A stretch of 64,000 bases of DNA from Verrucomicrobiota bacterium (lineage in GTDB: Bacteria > Chlamydiota > Chlamydiia > Chlamydiales > Rhabdochlamydiaceae): NCBI GenBank assembly GCA_018240065.1, contig JAFEGH010000007.1, positions 186,001 through 250,000 on the forward strand. Reading direction: 5' to 3'. Shown here piece after piece: positions 7,640 to 16,878 of the stretch (within the stretch, counting starts at the first letter, position 1; every line of letters begins with the position of its first letter). A program made the translations under genes and the position numbers. Under the pieces are notes generated by a model, which saw only the letters and a program-made list of their open reading frames with translations, ran no database searches and had not been told where the DNA came from.

Positions 7640-8695
7640 TTAATGAGCATTTTGAAGGGACTGGCTCCACTTCCACTCGCTCTCGATGATCGTCTCCAGA
7701 TCGGAATGTTTCGGCTCCCAACCCAATAATTCTTTTGCGCGGTGTGCGTCCGCCGTCAAAATGGCAGGATCTCCCGCCCTGCGCGGCGCTTCTTTGACCG
7801 GGATGGCTTTATGGGTAATCTTTCTCGCCAAATCGACAACTTGCTGAACGGACGCTCCTTTTCCAGTTCCGAGGTTGAGGATGACGCTGGGTTTTCCCTC
7901 AAGAAGGTATTGCAGCCCTTTGACATGGGCGTCGGCGATGTCAACGACATGGATATAGTCGCGGATCGCCGTACCGTCCTCTGTCGGGTAGTCCTTGCCG
8001 AAGATCTCTAGCTCCTTTCGCTTTTCTGCAGCCACTTGCAACACGATCGGCACCAGATTTTGCGGCGAGCTTCCGCGCTCTCCGCACTCCCCTTTCAGAT
8101 CCGCTCCCGCGACGTTGAAATAACGCAGGGCGACGAACTCAATGCCATAGGCATGCCTGAAGTCCTCTAGGATTTTCTCCACCATCCATTTCGAGGTGCC
8201 ATAAGGATTAATGGGCTGACAGGGGTCGGTCTCCACGATAGGTTCCAGCTTGGATGGACTTCCATAGGTCGCGGCCGTGCTGGAAAAGATGATCTTTTTC
8301 ACCCCTTTTTCGCGCATGACGTCGAGCAGCTGCAGAGACCCGCACACATTGTTCATGTAGTACTTCGCAGGATCTTTGACCGACTCCCCGACCGCTTTGA
8401 ACGCAGCGACATGCACGACGGCCACAGGATGATATTTATCGATTGCCTCGATGAGTTTTTTCCTGTCGAAAAGATCTCCTCTCACCAGGACGCCCCATTT
8501 CAATCCCTCCTGATGCCCCACGGACAGATTGTCGTAGACGATGGGAAAAAAACCCGCATCAGTCAAAGCCTTGCAGGTCTGGGTTCCAATGTAACCGGCT
8601 CCCCCCGTCACGAGAACAGCCTTGGCCGCCTCACCGCAAAAGCCAACAGAAAAATTGAAACACAGGATGAAAGCCAGGAAAATTCTTTGCGCCAT
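7640..8695 (-). CDS. galE: UDP-glucose 4-epimerase with signal-peptide-like N-terminus
   Basis: About 351 residues from the ATG at 8695; a TTG four codons upstream is also in frame. The catalytic part is a typical extended short-chain dehydrogenase: NAD-binding TGGAGYIG, SSTAATYG with the catalytic Ser/Thr, the Tyr-x3-Lys pair in PYGTSK, and RYFNVAGA. It interconverts UDP-glucose and UDP-galactose. Unusually, the Rossmann motif starts near residue 29 instead of 5-10, because it is preceded by MAQRIFLAFILCFNFSVGFC, which has the charge and hydrophobic core of a Sec signal. A normal cytosolic GalE would begin near VLVTGG. Either the enzyme is exported or anchored, or a non-AUG internal start is used. 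It is monocistronic and minus strand, and a recurrent motif overlaps its start region. Confidence 0.9.
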   Translation of the reverse strand: MAQRIFLAFILCFNFSVGFCGEAAKAVLVTGGAGYIGTQTCKALTDAGFFPIVYDNLSVGHQEGLKWGVLVRGDLFDRKKLIEAIDKYHPVAVVHVAAFKAVGESVKDPAKYYMNNVCGSLQLLDVMREKGVKKIIFSSTAATYGSPSKLEPIVETDPCQPINPYGTSKWMVEKILEDFRHAYGIEFVALRYFNVAGADLKGECGERGSSPQNLVPIVLQVAAEKRKELEIFGKDYPTEDGTAIRDYIHVVDIADAHVKGLQYLLEGKPSVILNLGTGKGASVQQVVDLARKITHKAIPVKEAPRRAGDPAILTADAHRAKELLGWEPKHSDLETIIESEWKWSQSLQNAH

Positions 8696-8698
8696 AAA

Positions 8699-8719
8699 TA
8701 TACCCAAACAAGTTGAAAA
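8699..8719 (-). promoter_or_regulatory. Recurrent motif TTTTCAACTT + GTTTGGGTATA before galE
   Basis: Read on the minus strand the sequence is TTTTCAACTT then GTTTGGGTATA, ending four bases before the galE ATG. A nearly identical string lies before the AGCS symporter at 32209-32230. If the TATATT is a -10 box, the transcript would start inside the predicted signal peptide; otherwise it may be a protein-binding site. Confidence 0.45.
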
Positions 8720-8806
8720 TTCGGCATTTGGGCCTCGCGATTCCCCCCTTGTTTAGACGATCGCAAAGAGACCCGTATATAAATCAGTGACTTTGAAAGT
8801 AAAAAA

Positions 8807-11800
8807 GTGGAAAATACTACTTTTGCACACTTTAATCCTTCTATGCAAGAACCTCAGATCATTCTCAAAAAAGTCAAGGTCCACAACCTGAAACAGGTCG
8901 ACCTCACCTTGAATCACAACCAGCTGATCGTCTTTACCGGCGTCTCTGGCTCCGGAAAGTCCTCGCTTGCCTTCGATACGATCTACGTCGAAGGTCAGCG
9001 CCGCTATGTCGAGTCTCTTTCCACTTACGCAAGGCGGCACCTTGGCGATTTGGCCAAGCCGGACGCGGAGCTCATCAGCGGGATTTCGCCGACGATCGCG
9101 ATCGAACAAAAGACGGCAGGCCGCAACCCGCGCTCATCTGTCGGCACGATGACGGGAATCTATGATTTCATGCGCGTGCTCTATGCGCGGATCGGGATCG
9201 CGCATTGCCCTGTGAGCGGAGAGGTCGTCACGCCCAGAAGCGCCGAACAGATCCTGCGCACCATCCGCCTGCTCCCCCAAGGGACGCGCCTCATCCTGCT
9301 CTCTCCATTTGCCAAGAACAAGAAAGGTGAATTTAAGGACGACTTCGCCGAATTTGTGCGCAAAGGCTACACGCGCATCCGGCTCGACGGGAAGATCGTC
9401 GATCTTAGCGAAGAGATCAAAGTCGACGGCAAAGTCGCTCACGATATCGACATCGTCATCGACCGTTTGGTTTTGCAGCCTGAAGACGACAACCGCCTCG
9501 CCGAAGCTGTCACCCAGGCGCTTGAAGTCGGACAGGGATTGATGAGCGTCATTGACGCCGAAACAAACAACGAATCTCTCTTTTCCCAGCATGCCTACTC
9601 CCCCAAATCGGGACTCTCGTACGGGGCTCTCGAACCCTCCGACTTCTCCTTCAACCACCCCACAGGCATGTGCCCTGAGTGCCAGGGCCTGGGAATCATC
9701 CAGGAGTTCGACTTAAACAAGGTCATCAATCCCGATCTTTCCATCGCGGAGGACTGCTGCTCGATCGCCAGCTCCTATAAGACGGTGCGCTATGGCAATA
9801 TCTTCGACAACCTGGCGAGGCTCTACGACTTCAACATCAATACCCCCTGGAAAAAACTCTCCGATAAAGCAAAGAACGTCTTCCTCTACGGCATCGATAA
9901 AAAATGGACGCGGATGCAATTCGTCCACCCTGTAAAGCGCAGTCGCTGGACCGAGTTCGTGCATTGGCGCGGAGTACTCTTCGAAGCTAAGGAGCGCTTC
10001 AACCAGGCTCAGAGCGACGTTTACCGAGCCAATATGAAAGCCCTGATGCATGAGTCGATCTGTCCTGCCTGCAAAGGAGAGAGGATCCGCCCCTATCCCG
10101 CAGCGACAACTGTTGGGGGGAAGCGGATCGCCGAGATCACCGCGATGGCAATCGATGACGCCCTTCAATTCTTCCAGGGCCTCAAGCTCACCAAACAAGA
10201 GAGGATGATCGGCGATGAGCTTTTGAAAGAGATTGTCCAGCGGCTCCAGTTTCTGACAGGGGTTGGACTGCATTATCTGGCGCTCGACCGCACTGCGCCT
10301 ACCCTCTCCGGCGGAGAGTCGCAGCGCGTGCGCCTGGCCTCCCAGATCGGCTCAGGACTTGTCGGAGCGACCTATGTTCTGGATGAACCTTCCATCGGAC
10401 TGCATCCGCGCGACAACACCAAACTTTTGCAGACGCTCAAAAGCCTGCGCGACAAGGGAAATACTGTCATTGTCGTCGAGCACGACGAAGAGACGATTTT
10501 GGCAGCCGATACGATCATCGACGTCGGCCCCCTCGCCGGGCAGCTCGGCGGAAAAATCATCGTCCAGGGAAGCATCAAAGACCTGCTGGCCTCTCCCGAT
10601 TCGATCACTGGGGCGTTCCTCTCCGGTAAAATGAAGATTCCGATTCCACAAGTCAGACGCAAAGGGGAGAAAGCGTTGGTCATCGAAAAGGCGGCCCATC
10701 ACAATTTGAAGGGCGTCACCGTCGAAATCCCTCTTAAAACACTCATTGCTGTGACGGGCGTCTCCGGCTCGGGAAAATCCTCCCTCGTCAGCGACACGCT
10801 CTATCCCGCCCTCTCCAATCACCACCATAACGCGCAGATGAGCGTAGGCAAGCACAAGGAGATCCGCGGACTTGATCTCGTCGACAAGGTCATCGCCATC
10901 GACCAGACGCCGATCGGGCGCACGCCGCGCTCCAATCCCGCCACTTTCATCAAGCTCTTCGACGACATCCGCGATCTCTTCAGCCAGCTTCCCCAAAGCG
11001 TCGCGCAAGGCTACAAAGCCGGCCGCTTCAGCTTCAATGTGAAAGACGGCACCTGTCCTCATTGCTCCGGCATGGGGATGATCAAGATCGACATGGACTT
11101 CATGGAAGACGAATGGGTTGCCTGCGAGCACTGCAAAGGGCAGCGCTTCGACGTCAATACGCTCTCGATCCTCTATCGCAACAAGAACATCTACGAAGTC
11201 CTCGAAATGACCGTCGAGGAAGCTCTCGAATTCTTCTCGGCGATCCCTCATATCCGCGTCAAACTCGACACGCTGATGCAGGTCGGTCTCAATTACATCA
11301 AGCTTGGCCAACCCTCTCCCACGCTATCCGGCGGAGAAGCACAGCGGATCAAACTGGCCAAAGAGCTCAGCCGCCCCTCTAGCGGCAATACAATCTATAT
11401 CCTTGACGAGCCGACGACGGGGCTGCATTTTTACGACATTAAGAGACTTGTCGACGTCCTGCAAAAACTTGTCGACAAAGGAAACACGGTCCTTGTCATC
11501 GAACACAACATGGACCTTGTCAAGACCGCCGACTGGATCATCGATTTAGGCCCTGAGGGCGGCAAATTCGGAGGTGAGCTCGTCGCAGCAGGCACCCCGG
11601 AAAAAATCGCCAAGCTCGACACGCCGACCGGCAATGCGATCAAAGGCTACCTCAAACCCCATCCGATCGATACGACCGCACGCCGCTGTGTAAATGCAGT
11701 CGAGCCGATGCACTCGATCGTCGTTGAAGGAGCCGCACAGAATAATCTGAAAGGGATCGACGCCACCTTGCCGCGGGGAAAAATCACCCTTTGCACAGGC

Positions 11801-14554
11801 CCCTCCGGATCGGGCAAATCTTCCTTTGCCTTCGAAACGATCTACGCGGAAGGTCAGCGCCGCTATATCGAGTCGATGTCAGCCTACGCACGCCAGTTCG
11901 TCAAGCAAATGCCAAAACCCAAAGTCGAGCGCGTCGAAGGACTCTCCCCCGCCATTGCCATTGAACAAAAGAGCCATGCGGGCAACCCGCGCAGTACCAT
12001 CGGCACGATGACCGAGGCCTACGATTTCCTGCGCGTCCTCTACGCCCACCTTGGCACCGCATACTGCCCCGAGACCGGCGAAGAGATCCGCACCATCAGC
12101 AAAGACTACGTCCTATCCCGCCTTCTCGATCTGCCCGAGAGGAGCAAACTGCATATCCTCTCCCCTATCTCCCTCAAGCGCTCGGAAAAGTTCGAGGACC
12201 TCAAAGACAAGCTGCAGCGGCAGGGTTTTCTGCGCATCCGCCTGAACAACACTTACTATGAGCTGGATCAGGAAATCCCATTCGACAAACAGCGCAGGAA
12301 TGAACTGCTGCTCGTCGTCGACCGACTCACTGTATCCAAAGAGAATAAAAAACGGATGTTCGACGCGATCGATCAGGCCGCGACGCTCTCGGGAGGAACG
12401 CTGATTGCCGCCCTTGAGGACAAAGATCTGTTCTTCAACCTCTCCTTTGCCGTCGTCAGCACCGGAAAATCCTATTCTCCCATCACGCCTCACACCTTCT
12501 CATTCAACACTGAATCGGGGATGTGCCTCGATTGCCAGGGGCTTGGGTTCCAATACGGCGCAGACCTTTCCCGTCACCGCGAAATCATGAAAATGACTCC
12601 TCTTGGACTCCTTCGCCTGCTTTGGAAAGAGAACATCGCCAAAGATTCATTGAGCGTCTTTACGCAATTCCTCAAAAAAGCGGGGATCGATCCCAGAGGC
12701 GAACTCTCTGAACTGGAATCCGACAAACTCCAGCTTCTTTTTGCAGGCCCAAAAGAAGATAGACAGATTGAAGAAAATGGACTTCTTTATAAATGGCGCG
12801 GGTTCAACACGGTTCTTGCCATGCTTGCAAAAAGCTCCGATCCTGAAATCCGGGAACCGCTGCTTCCACTTCTTGACCAGACCGAGTGCATTAGCTGTAA
12901 AGGAGCCCGTCTCAATCCCCTGGCCCGCAATGTGAAAATCAAAAAACACTCGATTGCAGATGTCTGTCGTTTGAGCGTCGATGACGCTGCCGACTTCATC
13001 GATGGGATCCAGCTCTCTGACAATGACCGAACCTTCCTTGAAGAAACGCTGCGGCAGCTGAAGCACCGCCTGCATTTCTTGCGCGCGATCGGGCTTGGCT
13101 ACCTGTCGCTGGAGCGCAGCGCGCCAACCCTTTCAGGGGGCGAAGCGCAACGCATCCGCCTGGCGCGCCAGCTTGGCAGCGGACTCACGGGATGTCTCTA
13201 TGTCCTCGATGAGCCGACAATTGGCCTACACCCGCATGACAACGAACGTCTAAACGCCGCTTTGAGACAGCTCTGCTCACTTGGCAACACGCTGCTGCTT
13301 GTCGAGCACGATCCCCTCACCATCCAACTTGCCGATAAGATCATCGACTTCGGCCCGACCGCCGGAAAAGCCGGCGGCTCGATCATCGCCTCCGGAACGC
13401 TGGAAGAGATCAAGGCCAATCCCGCCTCGCTCACAGGCGCCTATTTGAGCGGAAATAAAAAGATCCCTTTGCCAAAGGCGCGCCGCAAAGCGGAAGAATT
13501 CCTCGCTTTGCGCAATGCAACTCTGCACAACCTGAAAAAAATCGACGCCGACATCCCCATTCAGGCGATCACCTGCATCACCGGCGTATCCGGTTCAGGT
13601 AAATCGACTTTCTTAAGCGATCTGATTAAGCCTGCTGCGGAAGCTGCGCTGCGCGGCAAAAGAGGCCGGGGCAAAGGTTCTAAGGAAGTGACCTATCTCG
13701 GCTCAAAGTTCAGCGGGATGAACCATTTCGACAAACTCCTTGTCCTCGACCAAAATCCGATCGGGCACACCATCCGCGCCGATGTCAGCACTTATGTCGA
13801 TCTCCTCTCTCCCCTGCGCTACTTTTTCGCCTCGCTGCCCGAAGCTAAAGCAAGAGGGTTGGCCCCTAAGAATTTCAGCTTCAACCACCGCAAAGGGATG
13901 TGCACAACGTGCTGGGGACTTGGGACCCGCAACATTTCGATGCAGTTCCTGCCTCCGGTCAAAGTCGTCTGCGAATCGTGCCAGGGCTTTCGCCTCAATC
14001 CTCTCAGCTTAAAAGTCTTCACAAAAGGAAAACACCTCGGCCACATTCTGCAGATGACCGTCGAAGAAGCGATCGCCTTTCTTCCTCCGATCCCCAAAGC
14101 AGTTCGCATCCTGGAAACATTGATCTCGGTCGGACTCGGCTACCTGCAGCTCGGCCAGGAGATCGCGACCCTTTCCGGAGGCGAAGCGCAGCGGATGCGC
14201 CTGTCAAGAGAACTTGCCAAGCGCTCGACCGGCAGCACTCTCTATCTGCTCGACGAGCCCACCGTCGGGCTGCATGCCGACGATATCGTCAAACTGCTCG
14301 AAATTTTCCAGCAGCTCGTTAAGAATGGGAACACTGTTGTCATCATCGAACACAACCTCGATGTAATCGCCTGCGCCGATCATCTCATCGACATGGGTCC
14401 CGGCAGCGGCTCCAAAGGGGGCCAGATGGTCGCAACGGGCACTCCGGAAGAGGTCGCTCGCAATAAAAAATCGATCACAGCCCCCTATCTGCTCGAACAC
14501 CTGCAATTCTTGAAGCCTGAGAAACCGGTTTTCAAAAAGATCAAATTGTCTTAG
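8807..14554 (+). CDS. uvrA: Double-length excinuclease UvrA (two UvrA units fused in tandem)
   Basis: Protein of 1915 residues, twice the usual ~940, made of two complete UvrA copies joined near residue 965. Four ABC ATPase sites are intact. Walker A motifs (GVSGSGKSS, GVSGSGKSS, GPSGSGKSS, GVSGSGKST) lie near 45, 650, 997 and 1591, and LSGGE signatures near 500, 840, 1441 and 1788, each followed by DEP-x-x-GLH. Each copy keeps its zinc modules (CPECQG...CPACKG and CPHCSG...CEHCKG in the first; CLDCQG...CISCKG and CTTCWG...CESCQG in the second). It recognises bulky DNA damage with UvrB. Tandem UvrA is a chlamydial hallmark. The frame opens at GTG 8807; ATG 8843 (residue 13) is an alternative, and neither has a good ribosome binding site. 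Confidence 0.96.
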   Translation: MENTTFAHFNPSMQEPQIILKKVKVHNLKQVDLTLNHNQLIVFTGVSGSGKSSLAFDTIYVEGQRRYVESLSTYARRHLGDLAKPDAELISGISPTIAIEQKTAGRNPRSSVGTMTGIYDFMRVLYARIGIAHCPVSGEVVTPRSAEQILRTIRLLPQGTRLILLSPFAKNKKGEFKDDFAEFVRKGYTRIRLDGKIVDLSEEIKVDGKVAHDIDIVIDRLVLQPEDDNRLAEAVTQALEVGQGLMSVIDAETNNESLFSQHAYSPKSGLSYGALEPSDFSFNHPTGMCPECQGLGIIQEFDLNKVINPDLSIAEDCCSIASSYKTVRYGNIFDNLARLYDFNINTPWKKLSDKAKNVFLYGIDKKWTRMQFVHPVKRSRWTEFVHWRGVLFEAKERFNQAQSDVYRANMKALMHESICPACKGERIRPYPAATTVGGKRIAEITAMAIDDALQFFQGLKLTKQERMIGDELLKEIVQRLQFLTGVGLHYLALDRTAPTLSGGESQRVRLASQIGSGLVGATYVLDEPSIGLHPRDNTKLLQTLKSLRDKGNTVIVVEHDEETILAADTIIDVGPLAGQLGGKIIVQGSIKDLLASPDSITGAFLSGKMKIPIPQVRRKGEKALVIEKAAHHNLKGVTVEIPLKTLIAVTGVSGSGKSSLVSDTLYPALSNHHHNAQMSVGKHKEIRGLDLVDKVIAIDQTPIGRTPRSNPATFIKLFDDIRDLFSQLPQSVAQGYKAGRFSFNVKDGTCPHCSGMGMIKIDMDFMEDEWVACEHCKGQRFDVNTLSILYRNKNIYEVLEMTVEEALEFFSAIPHIRVKLDTLMQVGLNYIKLGQPSPTLSGGEAQRIKLAKELSRPSSGNTIYILDEPTTGLHFYDIKRLVDVLQKLVDKGNTVLVIEHNMDLVKTADWIIDLGPEGGKFGGELVAAGTPEKIAKLDTPTGNAIKGYLKPHPIDTTARRCVNAVEPMHSIVVEGAAQNNLKGIDATLPRGKITLCTGPSGSGKSSFAFETIYAEGQRRYIESMSAYARQFVKQMPKPKVERVEGLSPAIAIEQKSHAGNPRSTIGTMTEAYDFLRVLYAHLGTAYCPETGEEIRTISKDYVLSRLLDLPERSKLHILSPISLKRSEKFEDLKDKLQRQGFLRIRLNNTYYELDQEIPFDKQRRNELLLVVDRLTVSKENKKRMFDAIDQAATLSGGTLIAALEDKDLFFNLSFAVVSTGKSYSPITPHTFSFNTESGMCLDCQGLGFQYGADLSRHREIMKMTPLGLLRLLWKENIAKDSLSVFTQFLKKAGIDPRGELSELESDKLQLLFAGPKEDRQIEENGLLYKWRGFNTVLAMLAKSSDPEIREPLLPLLDQTECISCKGARLNPLARNVKIKKHSIADVCRLSVDDAADFIDGIQLSDNDRTFLEETLRQLKHRLHFLRAIGLGYLSLERSAPTLSGGEAQRIRLARQLGSGLTGCLYVLDEPTIGLHPHDNERLNAALRQLCSLGNTLLLVEHDPLTIQLADKIIDFGPTAGKAGGSIIASGTLEEIKANPASLTGAYLSGNKKIPLPKARRKAEEFLALRNATLHNLKKIDADIPIQAITCITGVSGSGKSTFLSDLIKPAAEAALRGKRGRGKGSKEVTYLGSKFSGMNHFDKLLVLDQNPIGHTIRADVSTYVDLLSPLRYFFASLPEAKARGLAPKNFSFNHRKGMCTTCWGLGTRNISMQFLPPVKVVCESCQGFRLNPLSLKVFTKGKHLGHILQMTVEEAIAFLPPIPKAVRILETLISVGLGYLQLGQEIATLSGGEAQRMRLSRELAKRSTGSTLYLLDEPTVGLHADDIVKLLEIFQQLVKNGNTVVIIEHNLDVIACADHLIDMGPGSGSKGGQMVATGTPEEVARNKKSITAPYLLEHLQFLKPEKPVFKKIKLS

Positions 14555-14576
14555 AGTGCAGAAAAGGGGATAGGCC

Positions 14577-14942
14577 ATGACTCACATTGTGTCCAAGAAA
14601 CGCGCCAAGGCGCTCTGCGTTGCACTTTTTTTGATTGGACTTGCGATCGTTTCCTACCTGCAAGCCTTTTGGCCCGGGATTATGCTCGTCGTGGGGCTGC
14701 CGCTGGCTTTAAGACAATACCTTCTGGGACGCCCTTATGATATGGGAGTCTCCCTGTTCGTCTTCGTCGGCGTTTTTGTCACCGTACAGTTCAATATTTC
14801 ATGGGAAGTTCTTTTGCCTGTCCTTTTTGCATTAGGCGGCATCTACGTCCTGTTCCGGGAGTATCTGGAAAGCAAGGAAGAGCCTCTTGAAGAAGAAGAA
14901 GACGACCTCAACCACGAAATCGAAGAAGACCAGCACAAATAA
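14577..14942 (+). CDS. Small inner-membrane protein with acidic cytosolic tail
   Basis: Protein of 121 residues, 22 bases after uvrA, with AGGGGAT before the ATG. It has about four hydrophobic segments (about residues 11-28, 30-45, 58-72 and 76-92) and a strongly acidic tail (SKEEPLEEEEDDLNHEIEED). It probably sits in the inner membrane with the tail in the cytosol. No motif identifies a function. Close spacing suggests it is transcribed with uvrA, but there is no functional clue linking the two. Confidence 0.68.
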   Translation: MTHIVSKKRAKALCVALFLIGLAIVSYLQAFWPGIMLVVGLPLALRQYLLGRPYDMGVSLFVFVGVFVTVQFNISWEVLLPVLFALGGIYVLFREYLESKEEPLEEEEDDLNHEIEEDQHK

Positions 14943-14947
14943 CTCTC

Positions 14948-15036
14948 TTCATCCGTCCTCTGGCGATAACCTGCCCATGATGACATGGCGGGCGCTTCGC
15001 GCCCCCTCCTAGCCCACAAATCGCAGGCATTAAGAT
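14948..15036 (-). repeat. Dispersed structured repeat, degenerate copy C
   Basis: On the minus strand it ends in TATCGCCAGAGGACGGATGAA, nearly the same tail as copies at 36010-36080 and 57671-57784. It contains the GGGGGCGCGAAGCGCCC hairpin core (GGGCGC-TTC-GCGCCC at 14990-15004 on the plus strand), and CC-GATTTGTGG matches the GGATTTTTGTGG segment of the 57.7 kb copy. It fills the gap after the small membrane protein. Confidence 0.6.
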
Positions 15037-15119
15037 CCAGCTTCACATTTTTGATTCCCCGATAACGAATGTGCGCGCTATATTCCTTAAGTTTCAAAAA
15101 TTCAATTTGGCGAGGTCCC

Positions 15120-15713
15120 ATGAGACTGCTTCTTCTTTACTTTATCTGTTTGACCGCCTCCGTTTTTTCAACGGACAAACTGAGAGTGTATGACGACTCC
15201 ATCCCGGATAAACCCATTTTCAGCACATCGGAGCATACCCAGATCACCAAGCAGTTGAATGCCATCGGCGTCCGCTTCGAGCAATGGGAAACAAACCACC
15301 CCCTCATCGCGGAAGCGACGCCAGAGGATGTCTTCGATGCCTACCGGAAGGATATTGACAGACTAGTACAGGAAAACGGCTACAGAACGGTTGACATCGT
15401 CAGAATGTCTCCTGATGCACCAAAGAAAAAAGAACTGCGCAATAAGTTCTTCAATGAGCACACTCATACTGAAGATGAAGTGCGCCTGTTTGTAGAAGGA
15501 TCCGGATTATTCTATCTGCATTATCAGAAAAAGGTCTTTCTGGTTCTTTGCGAGAAAGGAGACCTGATCAGCATCCCTGCCTATTACGCCCACTGGTTCG
15601 ACATGGGAGAGGCCCCCTTCTTCACCGCGATCCGGTTTTTCACCGACCCCAGCGGATGGGTGGCGCAATTCACAGAGAGTCCTATCGCTGAGCAATTTCC
15701 ACGGTATGAATAA
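15120..15713 (+). CDS. mtnD: Acireductone dioxygenase preceded by a signal peptide
   Basis: From the ATG at 15120 (GCGAGG just upstream) the protein has 197 residues. The body is a clear cupin of the acireductone dioxygenase family. It has the metal-ligand segment NEHTHTEDEVRLFVEGSG (two His, Glu), the later His in YYAHWFDMG, and FTAIRFF, with long stretches very like the Klebsiella enzyme. The family oxidises the acireductone of the methionine salvage cycle using Fe or Ni. Before the usual start there is MRLLLLYFICLTASVFS, which looks like a Sec signal peptide, odd for a cytosolic pathway. No other methionine-salvage gene is in the window. The stop at 15713 directly abuts the stop of trpS on the other strand. 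Confidence 0.88.
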   Translation: MRLLLLYFICLTASVFSTDKLRVYDDSIPDKPIFSTSEHTQITKQLNAIGVRFEQWETNHPLIAEATPEDVFDAYRKDIDRLVQENGYRTVDIVRMSPDAPKKKELRNKFFNEHTHTEDEVRLFVEGSGLFYLHYQKKVFLVLCEKGDLISIPAYYAHWFDMGEAPFFTAIRFFTDPSGWVAQFTESPIAEQFPRYE

Positions 15714-16754
<1,041 letters not shown>

Positions 16755-16815
16755 CTAGTTGTAAATGTTGCCACCTTTGTGAATTTTTAGGCAAATGAAG
16801 CTATCGCAGAATTAA

Positions 16816-16850
16816 AAAGCCCTATCCCGGAAATCCCGGAATAGGGCTTT
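16816..16850 (-). terminator. Rho-independent terminator of the U-box-like gene
   Basis: AAAGCCCTAT pairs with ATAGGGCTTT (10 bp) around an imperfect CCCGG/CCCGG inner part. On the minus strand the stem is followed by TTTTTAATT, a good U-tract, 28 bases after the stop of the gene at 16879. Confidence 0.8.
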
Positions 16851-16878
16851 ACAGCGTTCAAAAGATTGGACTGTTGAC

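Noticed and set aside
10352..11311. Minus-strand frame of about 320 codons within uvrA
   Set aside because: Antisense shadow of uvrA; the protein has no recognisable domain and the uvrA frame is fully supported by motifs.
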